A DNA stretch of 32,848 nt from JBBQNJ01 sp038329845 (GCA_038329845.1 JBBQNJ010000057.1:1-32848), one strand, 5' to 3'. Shown: positions 22,956 through 31,703, counted from the stretch's first letter. The notes: generated from the sequence alone by a model not told the origin. A program made the numbers and translations.

Positions 22956-23161
22956 GCCGATGGGGTCAGGTCCATCCGGCACCATTCGCTCACTTGCGCT
23001 GACTACGTTGGCGGAAAGCCGAATCCAGCCCCAGGGTGTCGCCCGTTCTCCGCGAAGAACGCTTACTGCGTGCGCGGCTCCTTTTCCTGGCGATTTCGCG
23101 CTTCCCGACACTATATATCATGGCTTGAGATGTGTATAAAGGTAAGGCAAGTACGTCCACG
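22956..23161. other. Spacer between coaC and its duplicated fragment
   Basis: About 200 bases. A 45-codon basic ORF on the minus strand (start near 23122) and overlapping frames are present but not convincing. An AT-rich patch with TATATATCAT lies near 23110. There is no terminator hairpin with a T-run after coaC. Confidence 0.4.
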
Positions 23162-23779
23162 CTACAGGGTTCCGTGGCTCCGTGCCGCTGTGCCTTCCTG
23201 CTCAATTCTCACGATTTCCTCGACGATCTTTTCTGGCTCGCTCATGCGGCCCGGGCCAACGGTGCGGCAGGCGAGGCGGCCGGAATCGGGGCCGATGAAG
23301 CGGTAGCCCAGGCGGGAAAGTTTCGCCAGATTTTCTTGGAAGATCGGGTTGGCCCACATCCGCGAGTTCATCGCCGGGGCAAAGACCACCGGGCAGGCCG
23401 AGGCGCAAATCATCAGGCTTACCAAGTCGTCACACACACCGGCCGCGACCTTGGCGATGATGTTGTTGGTCGCGGGTGCCACCAGCATCAAGTCGGCGTT
23501 CTCGGTCATGGCGATGTGCTGCGCATCCGAGCTGTCAACCAGGTCGAAAGTATCGCTTCGCACCTTCCGCCCGCTCAGGGCCTCGAACGTCAGCGATCCG
23601 ACGAACTTCATCGCCTCGGCGGTCATCACCACCGACACCTCGGCCCCGGCGCGGACCAGGCGCGACACCACATCGGCCACCTTGTATGCGGCGATCCCCC
23701 CACAGACCGCGACGATGATCCGCCTGCCGCCAAGCGCCGCGGCAACGTCCTGCGACGGGACGACGGGATCATCCATCAC
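23162..23779 (-). CDS. coaC: Phosphopantothenoylcysteine decarboxylase (CoaC flavoprotein)
   Basis: The 205-residue FMN-dependent enzyme decarboxylates 4'-phosphopantothenoylcysteine in coenzyme A synthesis. It has GGIAAYK near 27-33, the active-site His88 (QHIAMT), the PAMN motif at 135-138 and the substrate-clamp loop with Cys171 and GRM (ACRTVGPGRM). Most bacteria fuse this to a CoaB synthetase domain of about 200 more residues. Here the protein ends after the decarboxylase, so CoaB must be a separate gene. A GTG at 23779 or an ATG at 23776 can start it, both behind GAGGA. It follows rpoZ in a conserved yicC-gmk-rpoZ-coa order. A piece of its 3' end is duplicated just downstream. Confidence 0.92.
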   Translation of the reverse strand: MMDDPVVPSQDVAAALGGRRIIVAVCGGIAAYKVADVVSRLVRAGAEVSVVMTAEAMKFVGSLTFEALSGRKVRSDTFDLVDSSDAQHIAMTENADLMLVAPATNNIIAKVAAGVCDDLVSLMICASACPVVFAPAMNSRMWANPIFQENLAKLSRLGYRFIGPDSGRLACRTVGPGRMSEPEKIVEEIVRIEQEGTAARSHGTL

Positions 23780-23818
23780 GGAAGTTCCTCACAAAAAAAG
23801 CGTCAACTCGCGGCGGCG

Positions 23819-24043
23819 TCAGGCCTTGGCCGGGTCGATCAGGCCGCTGGCATCGTAGTCAATGGCGATTTTGTCCTGGAGGACTTCCTGGATCGCCACC
23901 TCGATGTCGGTCATGTTTCCACGCTCGACCAGCGGGCGGGCGCCGTCCATCAATTCGAGCATGCGCTTCTGCACCAGCGCCGTCAGCTTGAACCGGCCGC
24001 CCACCTTGTTCACGATCTCGTCGCTCTTCAATGCTTCAATCAT
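23819..24043 (-). CDS. rpoZ: DNA-directed RNA polymerase omega subunit
   Basis: The 74-residue protein matches omega, which wraps the beta' C terminus and aids RNA polymerase assembly. VGGRFKLTALVQKRMLELMD corresponds to the conserved helix that contacts beta', followed by GARPLV. The length is within the family range (about 70-90). AGGA lies upstream of the ATG. It sits between gmk and coaC, the widespread gmk-rpoZ-coa arrangement, which strengthens the call. Confidence 0.9.
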   Translation of the reverse strand: MIEALKSDEIVNKVGGRFKLTALVQKRMLELMDGARPLVERGNMTDIEVAIQEVLQDKIAIDYDASGLIDPAKA

Positions 24044-24076
24044 AATCTCTGGTTCCTTTTGAGCCTCGTCGGGGGA

Positions 24077-24703
24077 TTATAGCCCGCCGATCCGCTCATT
24101 CTCGATGATCTTGGTCAACTCCTCGACCGCGCGGTCGAGGTTGTCGTTGAACACCATGTGGTCGAACGCCCGGCTTCCCTTGGCCATGTGGATCTCGCGC
24201 CTCGCCGCCCGGAAACGCTTTTCGATGTCCTCGGCGCTGTCGCGCTCCCGGTCGATCAGGCGCTTTTTCAAAGTCGCACCGTCCGGCGGCAGGATGAAAA
24301 TCAGCAGGGCCTCGGGATATTGATATCGAACCTGCATCGCCCCCTGCACGTCGATTTCGAGCAGCACGTCCTGCCCGCGGGTGAGGTAATCCATCGTCGG
24401 ATGCCGCGGCGTGCCGTAATAGTCGCCATACACTTGGGCGTATTCGAGGAATTCATCGCGGTCCAGGCGGGCGAAGAATGTTTCGCAGCTCACATGCTCG
24501 TAGGTCTTGCCGCTTTCGTCCCCAGGCCTGCGGGTGCGGGTGGTGACGCTGTTGATGTACGCCACATGCAGCCGCTGGGCCAGCCGGCGCGAGATGGTGC
24601 TCTTGCCGACCCCCGAAGGGCCGACCAGCACGATCAGCAATCCATGTGTCGTTCGCGCCGCCACGTTATTCGCCCGTCCGCCGGCGCGTCGATCGCCGGT
24701 CAC
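24077..24703 (-). CDS. gmk: Guanylate kinase
   Basis: This 208-residue cytoplasmic kinase phosphorylates GMP to GDP using ATP. The P-loop GPSGVGKST is at 28-36. GMP-binding residues follow in TRTRRPGDESGKTYEHVS and the EYAQVYGDYYGTP segment, and DVLLEIDVQGA holds the central strand. About 20 residues precede the first strand. The start codon is GTG at 24703 with GGAG upstream; an internal start would remove only this extension. It lies 20 bases after yicC and 33 before rpoZ in one operon. Confidence 0.95.
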   Translation of the reverse strand: MTGDRRAGGRANNVAARTTHGLLIVLVGPSGVGKSTISRRLAQRLHVAYINSVTTRTRRPGDESGKTYEHVSCETFFARLDRDEFLEYAQVYGDYYGTPRHPTMDYLTRGQDVLLEIDVQGAMQVRYQYPEALLIFILPPDGATLKKRLIDRERDSAEDIEKRFRAARREIHMAKGSRAFDHMVFNDNLDRAVEELTKIIENERIGGL

Positions 24704-24723
24704 AATCCGGCTCCCCGCCGATT

Positions 24724-25605
24724 TTACTCCACATTCTGAACCTGTTCCTTCAACCGGTCGATCGCGCCCTTGATCTCGACAATGTGCCGGGCGATCTGGG
24801 CGTCATTGGCCTTCGACGCGATCGTGTTCGCCTCGCGCAGCATCTCCTGCGTGATGAAGTCCAGTTTCCGCCCGGCGTGTTCGCCCTGGCGGCAGGCCTG
24901 CTCGAACGCATCCAGATGGCTACCAAGCCGCTGGATCTCCTCGCAGATGTCGGCCCGCTCGGCGAAGACCGCCACCTCCTTAAGCAGATCGGCCTGATTC
25001 ACATCAAGTTCGGCCTTGTTGAGTAGTTGCTTCACCCGCAGTCCCAGGCGCCGGTGATATTCGTCAATGACGAACGGGGCGCGCCCGGCAATCGCCTTGA
25101 GATTTTCCTGAATCAGCTTGGCGTGCCGCATTAACTCGACGAACAGCGCCTCGCCCTCGCGCCCGCGCATCGACTGGAGCTTGGCGATCGCCCGATCCGT
25201 CAAATCGCGGATCACCGGCCCGTGGCGGATGATCTCGTCGGTCTCATCGCGCGGCTCCTGGCAGACCCCGGGCAACTGCACCAGGCTCGCCAAGTCGATC
25301 TGCACGAAACGATCCAGTCCCTTGACCTGCTGCAACTGCTCGAGATACGACCGCAGCGCCTGGGTGTTGATGTGGTACGCGGCCTCGGCGCTGTCCATGC
25401 GCATCTTGAGGATATAGGTGATCGACCCGCGCCCGAGCTTGTCGCGCAGCGCCGATTCCAGTTCCGGCTCGAGTCCCGAGACGTTTTCCGGCAGCTTGAT
25501 CACCGGCTTGAAAAAGCGGTTATTCAGCGAGCGGATTTCCACGGCATAGTGGGTTCCGTCGCGCTCGGCGGTGGCGTCGCCGAAACCCGTCATGCTTACA
25601 ATCAT
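24724..25605 (-). CDS. yicC: YicC family endoribonuclease
   Basis: The 293-residue protein begins MIVSMTGFGDA and has EIRSLNNRFF near 23-32, the signature of the YicC family. It ends with the conserved C-terminal domain containing GRKLDFITQEMLREANTIAS. E. coli YicC is an RNase that promotes degradation of certain small RNAs; this member is presumed similar. Its length matches (about 290). GAGG lies seven bases before the ATG. Position directly upstream of gmk is conserved in many bacteria. Confidence 0.94.
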   Translation of the reverse strand: MIVSMTGFGDATAERDGTHYAVEIRSLNNRFFKPVIKLPENVSGLEPELESALRDKLGRGSITYILKMRMDSAEAAYHINTQALRSYLEQLQQVKGLDRFVQIDLASLVQLPGVCQEPRDETDEIIRHGPVIRDLTDRAIAKLQSMRGREGEALFVELMRHAKLIQENLKAIAGRAPFVIDEYHRRLGLRVKQLLNKAELDVNQADLLKEVAVFAERADICEEIQRLGSHLDAFEQACRQGEHAGRKLDFITQEMLREANTIASKANDAQIARHIVEIKGAIDRLKEQVQNVE

Positions 25606-25643
25606 GCGCTACCCTCACGGGAAGTGGAAAAACCAACGGGCGT

Positions 25644-26063
25644 TTAGGTCCCCTGCGTACTCGGCACGGCCGAGGCGTCGGCCGGGGGTTGATCCGCGAC
25701 CGGCGGTGCCGTCTGAACCGGATCGGAAGGGACGGGCAATGCCGCGGCGTCGGGAATTGCCGCATCGGCAGCCTCCTTGGCGGTCTTCTGCGCGCCTTCA
25801 TGAGCGATCGGCTGCGGGGCGGTGCGGGCGTTGGAGATCAGGTTCAGCACGATCGCCAGCAGCAGGAAGACGCCGAAAACTACGCTGGTCGCCCAGGTCA
25901 GCACATCCCCGGTTTTTGATCCGAAGGCTGTGTTCCCACCCATTCCGCCGAACGCGCTGGCCAGACCCCCTCCGCGGCCCTTCTGGATCAGCACCAGCAG
26001 GATCAGGAACAGACACACCAACACGAACAGCGGGATCAAAATCCCATTCACCATGAAACCCAT
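25644..26063 (-). CDS. secG: Preprotein translocase subunit SecG
   Basis: SecG stimulates protein export through SecYEG in the inner membrane. Two hydrophobic helices (about 6-26 and 55-76) flank the cytoplasmic loop with the family signature LIQKGRGGGLASAFGG. The last 60 residues form an Ala/Pro/Asp-rich tail not found in short SecG proteins, probably disordered. GGAG stands five bases before the ATG. It follows tpiA, a common gene order, and precedes yicC by 38 bases. Confidence 0.93.
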   Translation of the reverse strand: MGFMVNGILIPLFVLVCLFLILLVLIQKGRGGGLASAFGGMGGNTAFGSKTGDVLTWATSVVFGVFLLLAIVLNLISNARTAPQPIAHEGAQKTAKEAADAAIPDAAALPVPSDPVQTAPPVADQPPADASAVPSTQGT

Positions 26064-26089
26064 ATGCGCTCCAATCCGCCCGAAAAATT

Positions 26090-26228
26090 AAACGCGAAGT
26101 CACGAAGCCGCGAAGAAAAAAAACTTCTTCGTATCCTTCGAGCCAACGTGGTAAAAAGCACGCGTCCACCGCGTCAACCTTCCCACTCTCCAGCCGTCTC
26201 TACTTCGCCCCTTCGCCTCTTCGCGTTT
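26090..26228. repeat. Imperfect inverted repeat in the tpiA-secG gap
   Basis: AAACGCGAAGTCACGAAG (26090-26107) matches the complement of CTTCGCCTCTTCGCGTTT (26211-26228) at 15 of 18 positions. Repeated CGAAG units and an A-run at about 26116-26123 lie between. It resembles the CGCGAAG-type intergenic repeats common in bacterial genomes. On the minus strand a short CGAAGAA stem around a T-run could act as a weak terminator between tpiA and secG. Confidence 0.5.
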
Positions 26229-26247
26229 AGTCTCCTCTTCAGCCCCG

Positions 26248-26991
26248 CTATTTCGCCGCGTTGGCGATAGCCAGAAAGCTGTCGGCCTTCAGCGCCGCCC
26301 CGCCGATCAGCCCGCCGTCGATGTCGGGCTGGCCGAGCAGTCCCTTGGCGTTGTCCGGCTTCATGCTTCCGCCGTACTGGATCCGCACCTTGGCGGCGAA
26401 GTCGTCGCTCCACATCTTACCCAGTGCCTTGCGAATAAAGGCGTGAACCTCCTGCGCCTGGGCATCGGTGGCGTTGCGACCGGTCCCGATCGCCCAGACC
26501 GGCTCGTAGGCGATCACCAGTTTCTCGACGTCGGGGTTCGTTCCTTTCAGCTCATCCAGTTGGGCCTGCACCACTTCCAGCGTCTTGTCAGCGTCGCGCT
26601 GCTCGAGCTTTTCTCCCACGCAATGCACGAGGATCAGCCCCGCGTCGATCACCACCTTGGCCTTTTTCGCTATCAGCGATGATGGCTCGTTGATCACGTG
26701 GCGGCGTTCACTGTGGCCGGTGAGGACGAACTTGACCCCCACGTCCTTGAGCATCTCAATGGAGATTTCCCCTGTGAACGCGCCGTTTTTCTCGAAATAG
26801 ACGTCCTGAGCACCCAGCAACACCCCCGACCCGCCCAGCGCCGCGTTGACGGCGTCGAGATAGACGAACGGTGGGGCCACCCCGAGTTGCATGTTCGCCC
26901 GCGCGCCGGCCGCGATATCCTTGGCCAGTTGCACCGCAACGGCCTTGCTCGTGTTCATCTTCCAGTTGCCCGCGACAAAACTCTTCCGCAT
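26248..26991 (-). CDS. tpiA: Triosephosphate isomerase
   Basis: The 247-residue glycolytic TIM-barrel enzyme interconverts dihydroxyacetone phosphate and glyceraldehyde 3-phosphate. Asn9 and Lys11 (GNWKMN), the electrophile His93 (TGHSERR), the catalytic base Glu163 (AYEPVWAIGTG, with the mobile loop just after it) and the phosphate-binding IQYGGSMKP and GLIGGAAL are all present. Length is normal. The ribosome binding site is weak. It lies 68 bases after aroF, and secG follows. Confidence 0.97.
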   Translation of the reverse strand: MRKSFVAGNWKMNTSKAVAVQLAKDIAAGARANMQLGVAPPFVYLDAVNAALGGSGVLLGAQDVYFEKNGAFTGEISIEMLKDVGVKFVLTGHSERRHVINEPSSLIAKKAKVVIDAGLILVHCVGEKLEQRDADKTLEVVQAQLDELKGTNPDVEKLVIAYEPVWAIGTGRNATDAQAQEVHAFIRKALGKMWSDDFAAKVRIQYGGSMKPDNAKGLLGQPDIDGGLIGGAALKADSFLAIANAAK

Positions 26992-27059
26992 GATGTTCCA
27001 GGTTCAGGGTATCAGAGGATTCGCCCGCGACGACCGCCGCCCGGGACCGACTCGGCGCA

Positions 27060-28103
27060 TCAGTTCGTCATGCCGCTAAATCGGCGATGGTGGAGCTTGG
27101 CCACCTCGTTCAATTGTTTCATTAACGCCGCGAAAACTTCGGGCAACAACGCCTGCGGGCCATCGCACTGGGCCTCGGCCGGATTGTAATGCACCTCGAC
27201 GATCACGCCATGGGCCCCGGCGGCCATTCCCGCCAGCGCCAGCGCCCCGACCCATTCGCGCTTGCCCGCCGCGTGCGATGGATCGACGATCACCGGCAGA
27301 TGCGACCAGGAGTTCAGCACCGGCACGCTGGAAATATCCAGCGTGTAGCGGATCGAATCCTCGAAAGTCTTGATCCCCCGCTCGCCGAGAATCACCGAGC
27401 GATTGCCCTGGCTCAGGACGTACTCGGCAGACATCAGCCATTCCTTCACTGACGCCGACAAGCCGCGCTTGAGCAGGACGGCTTTTCGCGTCTTGCCCAC
27501 CTCGCGCAGCAGGTCGAAGTTCTGCATGTTTCGCGCGCCGATCTGGAAGCAATCGACGTAGCGCTCCATCTGCTCGACTTGGCGGGTATCCATCACTTCG
27601 CAGCAGATCGGCATCCCCAGCTCATCCCCGCACGCCCGCATCCATTTCAGCGCCGGCTCGCCGAGTCCCTGAAACGAATAGGGGCTGGTTCGCGGCTTGT
27701 ATACTCCCCCGCGCAGCACCGTCGCCCCCGCCGAGCGCACTTCGCGGGCGATTCGGTACAACATCGCCTCGCTCTCAACCGCGCACGGCCCGGCGATGCA
27801 GACGGCGTATTCGCCCCCCACCTTCACCGCCGGCGTCGTATTCCCCCCGATCTCGATAACCGAGTCGTCCTCGTGGAAATCGCGGCTCGCCAGCTGGTAC
27901 GGCTTCATGATGGGGACGACTTTTTCGACCCCATCCAGCGTCCGCAGATGCTCGGCATCCACCAGCGCCTCATCACCCATCGCCCCGATGACCGTGCGGA
28001 ACTTGCCCTGAGACAAATGCGGCGCGCACCCCATCTGCACGATCTCTGCGCTAACTCGCTCGATCGCCTCGGTCGAGGCGCCTTGACTCATCACCACGAT
28101 CAA
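27060..28103 (-). CDS. aroF: 3-deoxy-7-phosphoheptulonate synthase (DAHP synthase, type I beta)
   Basis: The 347-residue enzyme condenses phosphoenolpyruvate with erythrose 4-phosphate, the first step of the shikimate pathway. An N-terminal domain of about 95 residues (MIVVMSQGAS start, HLSQGKFRTVIGAMGDE) resembles the ferredoxin-like regulatory domain of Thermotoga-type enzymes. The barrel follows, with GPCAVES at 105-111, KPRTSPYSFQG at 136-146 and a C-terminal IVDPSHAAGKRE. The first codon is TTG at 28103, well placed behind AGAGGAG, so it is preferred over the ATG four codons later. It heads the long minus-strand run to coaC. Confidence 0.95.
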   Translation of the reverse strand: MIVVMSQGASTEAIERVSAEIVQMGCAPHLSQGKFRTVIGAMGDEALVDAEHLRTLDGVEKVVPIMKPYQLASRDFHEDDSVIEIGGNTTPAVKVGGEYAVCIAGPCAVESEAMLYRIAREVRSAGATVLRGGVYKPRTSPYSFQGLGEPALKWMRACGDELGMPICCEVMDTRQVEQMERYVDCFQIGARNMQNFDLLREVGKTRKAVLLKRGLSASVKEWLMSAEYVLSQGNRSVILGERGIKTFEDSIRYTLDISSVPVLNSWSHLPVIVDPSHAAGKREWVGALALAGMAAGAHGVIVEVHYNPAEAQCDGPQALLPEVFAALMKQLNEVAKLHHRRFSGMTN

Positions 28104-28491
28104 CGATCCGACTCCTCTAACCTCGCACCAAGCAGACGCTTACGCCCAGTCTGCCGCGCGGCGTACAGGCCATGAGAAAACCAAAGACCGAGCAGTTTAT
28201 TCATCCTCACCGTTGGATGCAAATGGCGAGAATCCCCGTCCGTGCGCCGATCCAACCGGGAATTGGGCGAGACGGAATCCGGCGACATGGGCAAGACCGC
28301 TCATCACGGTTGGTTCCGCCTTTTTCCCCTAGGTGGTCCTTGCCGCGCGGTCTTCGCTTGCGGCATCGCGGGAACCTTGTCGGAAGCGATTTTGCAAATG
28401 GACGTGCCGATAGGAATGGGATAAAACCATCCGACCGGTCCGGGACGCGGCGGATTTTCCGCGGCGGTGCCCCCCGCGACCGGCCCGCGCC
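28104..28491. other. Divergent intergenic region aroF/cydA
   Basis: About 390 bases between divergent aroF and cydA. It must hold both promoters. No consensus sigma-70 pair or FNR/ArcA-like palindrome is clear by eye. A 60-codon plus-strand frame (28242-28424) is open but not convincing. Confidence 0.4.
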
Positions 28492-30033
28492 ATGGACCTC
28501 GATGTTGTTTTGCTCTCGCGCATCCAGTTCGCATCCACCATCGCTTTTCATTACCTTTTCCCTCCATTGACCATCGGCATGGGCGTCGTTCTGGTCTGGC
28601 TCGAGGGGCGGTACTTGTGGACCAAGGAGCCGATTTACGAGACCGCCGCAAAATTCTGGACCCAGCTTTTCGCCGTCACGTTCGCCATGGGGGTGGCGAC
28701 GGGCATCGTCATGGAGTTCCAGTTCGGGACCAACTGGGCCGTCTATTCCCGTTTCGTCGGCGACGTGTTCGGCTCGGCACTGGCCGCCGAGGGAATCTTC
28801 GCGTTTTTCCTCGAATCGGGGTTCCTGGCGGTCCTGGTGTTCGGCTGGGACAAAGTCTCGGCGCGATTCCACTTTTTCTCGACGCTGATGGTCTCGCTGG
28901 GATCGATCTTTTCGGCGGTGTGGATCGTGGTGGCCAACTCCTGGCAGCAGACCCCCGCCGGGCATCACATCGTGCAGATGATGCGAGACGGCAGGCCGTG
29001 GTACGACGCTTCGGGCAACCCGATCATGCGGGCCGAGGTGGTGGACTTCTGGGCCGTGGTGTTCAACCCCTCGACGGTGGACCGGCTCACCCACACGCTC
29101 ATCGGCGCGTTCATCATGGGGGCGTTCTTCATCATGAGCATCTCGGCCTATTACCTGCTCAAACACCGCCACGAGGAGTTCGCGCGGCGATCGTTCACGG
29201 GGGCGTTGATCTTCGCCACGATCTTCAGCCTGGCGCAACTTTTTTCCGGGCACTCCAACGCCAAGATGGTCGCCGAACACCAGCCGGCGAAACTGGCGGC
29301 GTTCGAGGGGCACTTCAAGACCGGCCCGGCGAACCTTTCCATCACCGGTATCCCCGACGCCGCGGCCCGGGTGACTCACGGCGAACTGGCAATCCCGGGA
29401 ATGCTAAGCCTGCTGGTCCATGGCGATCCGCAGGCGCCGGTCATCGGGCTGGACAAGATCCCCGAAAAATACTGGCCGCCGCTGGTGATGAGCTTTCTCA
29501 GTTACCACGTCATGGTCGGGATCGGGATGTTCTTTATCGCCGTGACGCTGCTGGCGTCGTTCCTGCGATGGCGAAAAACCCTCTTCCAGCAGCGCTGGCT
29601 GATGTGGATTTTCGTTTTCGCGGTGTTGCTGGCGGTGGCAGGCAACCAGCTCGGCTGGGCGGCGGCGGAGGTCGGGCGCCAGCCGTGGGTGGTGCATCCG
29701 CGGATTGAACGGGCCGACAACGGCGCGTTCGCCGAGGATTCCAGCGGGATGCTCGCGTATCGCACCGACGAGGGACTGCTGACCCACCGGGCGGTGTCCG
29801 AGGCCGTGGTCGGCGGACAGGTACTCAGCTCGATCATCATGTTCGGGGCGATTTACCTGCTGCTGCTGGCGATCTGGGTGATGGTGCTGAATCACAAGAT
29901 TCATCACGGGCCGGTGCCGGTGATGATCGCCGCGGCCACGCCGCCCGGGTCGCTGCTGGACGCCGCCGCGGGACGCATCGAGCATGAACAATCGATGACC
30001 GAGGCCAAGGACGATTCTCGACCCGAGCCGTGA
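28492..30033 (+). CDS. cydA: Cytochrome bd ubiquinol oxidase subunit I
   Basis: CydA carries the quinol site and the three haems of the high-affinity terminal oxidase in the inner membrane. The 513-residue protein has the haem ligand His20 (FHYLFPPLTIG), Glu100 and Glu108 (LAAEGIF and FFLESGF), the quinol-loop residues KMVAEHQPAKLAAFE and the signature GRQPWVV, with nine or so membrane helices. The length is close to E. coli (522). It is 61 bases from cydB. It implies respiration at low oxygen. The C terminus is hydrophilic and charged. Confidence 0.97.
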   Translation: MDLDVVLLSRIQFASTIAFHYLFPPLTIGMGVVLVWLEGRYLWTKEPIYETAAKFWTQLFAVTFAMGVATGIVMEFQFGTNWAVYSRFVGDVFGSALAAEGIFAFFLESGFLAVLVFGWDKVSARFHFFSTLMVSLGSIFSAVWIVVANSWQQTPAGHHIVQMMRDGRPWYDASGNPIMRAEVVDFWAVVFNPSTVDRLTHTLIGAFIMGAFFIMSISAYYLLKHRHEEFARRSFTGALIFATIFSLAQLFSGHSNAKMVAEHQPAKLAAFEGHFKTGPANLSITGIPDAAARVTHGELAIPGMLSLLVHGDPQAPVIGLDKIPEKYWPPLVMSFLSYHVMVGIGMFFIAVTLLASFLRWRKTLFQQRWLMWIFVFAVLLAVAGNQLGWAAAEVGRQPWVVHPRIERADNGAFAEDSSGMLAYRTDEGLLTHRAVSEAVVGGQVLSSIIMFGAIYLLLLAIWVMVLNHKIHHGPVPVMIAAATPPGSLLDAAAGRIEHEQSMTEAKDDSRPEP

Positions 30034-30094
30034 GCGCCGCCCGCGACGACCGGCGACGCTCAACCCACGACCTTCTTATTCAGGACGATTTATC

Positions 30095-31114
30095 ATGGAC
30101 CTTCACATTATCTGGTTCATTCTTTTGGGCATCCTGCTGGCCGGATACGCGGTGCTGGACGGGTTCGACCTGGGCGTGGGCATCCTTCACCCGCTGGCCC
30201 GCGGCGACAACGATCGGCGAATCTTTATCAACGCCATCGGCCCGATCTGGGACGGCAACGAAGTCTGGCTGGTCGTGTTCGGCGGCGCGTTGTTCGCGGC
30301 GTTCCCCGAGGCCTATGCCACGATCTTCTCCGGCTTCTACATCGCGTTCATGCTGCTGCTGTTCGCGTTGATCTTCCGGGCTGCGTCGATCGAGTTCCGC
30401 AGCAAAATCTCAAGCCCCGGCTGGCGTCGCGCCTGGGACAGCGGCTTTTTCGTCTCGAGTCTGCTCGCCACCCTGCTGTTCGGCGTCGCCGTCGGCAATG
30501 GAATGATCGGCATCCCGCTCAACGCCCGCGGCGTGTTCATCGGCACGTTCTTCGACCTGCTCGGTCCGTATCCGATCATGGTCGGGCTGCTGTCGGTGGC
30601 GATGTTCGCCATGCACGGCTCGCTCTACCTGTACCTGAAAGTCCCGCATGGCGAACTGCACGAGCGGATCGGGCGATGGATGTGGCATACCTGGGGAATA
30701 TTCCTGGTGCTGTACATCCTGACCACGATGTACACGCTGGTGGCCGTTCCCGGCGCGGTGCCCAACTTCAACCGCGCCCCCTGGGCGGGGTTGATCGTCG
30801 TGGTCAACGTGCTGGCGATCGCCAACATCCCCCGGGCCGTGTTCAACGACAAACCGGGCCAGGCCTTCGTCTCGAGTTGCCTGACGATCATGGCCCTGGT
30901 GGCGCTGTTCAGCATCGCCCTGTGGCCCAACCTGGTCACCGCCCGCAACGACCCGGCCCACAGCCTGACCATCTACCGCGCCGCCTCCAGCCCCAAGACC
31001 CTCGAGATCATGTTCCTGATCGCGTTGATCGGCATGCCCCTGGTGCTGGCCTACACCACCGTCGTCTACTGGACCTTCCGCCGCCGCGTCGAACTCGGGC
31101 CCCATAGCTACTGA
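30095..31114 (+). CDS. cydB: Cytochrome bd ubiquinol oxidase subunit II
   Basis: CydB is the partner membrane subunit of the bd oxidase. The 339-residue protein has eight to nine predicted helices and the family features LDGFDLGVGIL near the N terminus, GPIWDGNEVWLV and FPEAYATIFSGFY. An AGGA precedes the ATG. It is co-transcribed with cydA. No cydX-like short ORF or cydCD exporter was seen after it. It ends convergently 28 bases from the DUF433 remnant. Confidence 0.97.
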   Translation: MDLHIIWFILLGILLAGYAVLDGFDLGVGILHPLARGDNDRRIFINAIGPIWDGNEVWLVVFGGALFAAFPEAYATIFSGFYIAFMLLLFALIFRAASIEFRSKISSPGWRRAWDSGFFVSSLLATLLFGVAVGNGMIGIPLNARGVFIGTFFDLLGPYPIMVGLLSVAMFAMHGSLYLYLKVPHGELHERIGRWMWHTWGIFLVLYILTTMYTLVAVPGAVPNFNRAPWAGLIVVVNVLAIANIPRAVFNDKPGQAFVSSCLTIMALVALFSIALWPNLVTARNDPAHSLTIYRAASSPKTLEIMFLIALIGMPLVLAYTTVVYWTFRRRVELGPHSY

Positions 31115-31142
31115 ATTTGATATCGTGGCAGGAAATGCGGCG

Positions 31143-31403
31143 TCAAGCCGGAATCGGACAGATCCGTTCCCGCTTGAGGGTTGCGCTAGCGTAATGGAGG
31201 CACGCGGCGATATCCGCGGGTCCAATATTCGGATAGCTCGCGGCGATTTGCTCGTGCGACCATTCCAAGGCGAGCAGTTCGATCACCAATTCAACAGGGA
31301 TTCGATTCGCCCGGATGCTCGGCTTTGCGACCAGCATCTTCGGATCAACGATAATGCGCTTTTCCCGGGGCTTAGCGATGCGGACTCCAGTTCTTTCAGT
31401 TGA
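31143..31403 (-). pseudogene. DUF433 family gene, probably lacking its start
   Basis: The frame reads KRIIVDPKMLVAKPSIRANR followed by IPVELVIELLALEWS and DIAACLHYA, which fits DUF433, a small helix-turn-helix-like domain often acting as an antitoxin beside PIN-like toxins. An ATG at 31337 gives 64 residues but drops the conserved RIIVDP strand. That strand is encoded in the same frame upstream, down to a TGA at 31404-31406, with no ATG, GTG or TTG before it. So the 5' end is probably damaged, perhaps by a frameshift from the overlapping frame that starts at 31486. No toxin gene follows; cydB is convergent. Confidence 0.5.
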
Positions 31404-31406
31404 TCA

Positions 31407-31703
31407 TACTCCCGAACCACAACCGGGTCGATCGCAATAATGCAAGGGTAAGGTTGCACTGCCGCAATAGAGCATTGATCACCCAAGCAGTCAAGTTATT
31501 CCTGCGCAAGGCCTTAAGCCATAAACCTCAATCTCCTGATCGATGGCGATGGAGAGATCGCCTCGATCCTGTTTATCGTGTTCATCCTGTTCATCCTGGT
31601 TCTTGTTGGAGGAAAGGAACCGCGGATGCAGGCCGAGGAAGGCCCAGGTGATGGCTCGGCGCTGGGGGTGAGCGTCGCCGCTGTGCGGTCATCGGCCCTC
31701 GTT
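31407..31703. repeat. Intergenic region with a TTCATCCTG-type repeat near 31566-31606
   Basis: The stretch around 31566-31606 repeats CCTGTTTATCGTGTTCATCC and then TGTTCATCCTGG, a short-period motif I recall as dispersed between genes in many bacteria. The surrounding 300 bases hold no credible gene; a frame on the minus strand contains SASEG-type peptides only. Confidence 0.4.

Noticed and set aside
22990..23205. Basic ORF next to the coaC fragment
   Set aside because: Very Arg/Ser-rich, no recognised family, overlaps the end of coaC; cannot be separated from chance.
28242..28424. 60-codon plus-strand ORF upstream of cydA
   Set aside because: No clear ribosome binding site or family; kept only as intergenic.
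28207..29379. 390-codon minus-strand ORF
   Set aside because: It is antisense to cydA, rich in Arg, His and Gly, and is a by-product of the GC-rich codon use of cydA.
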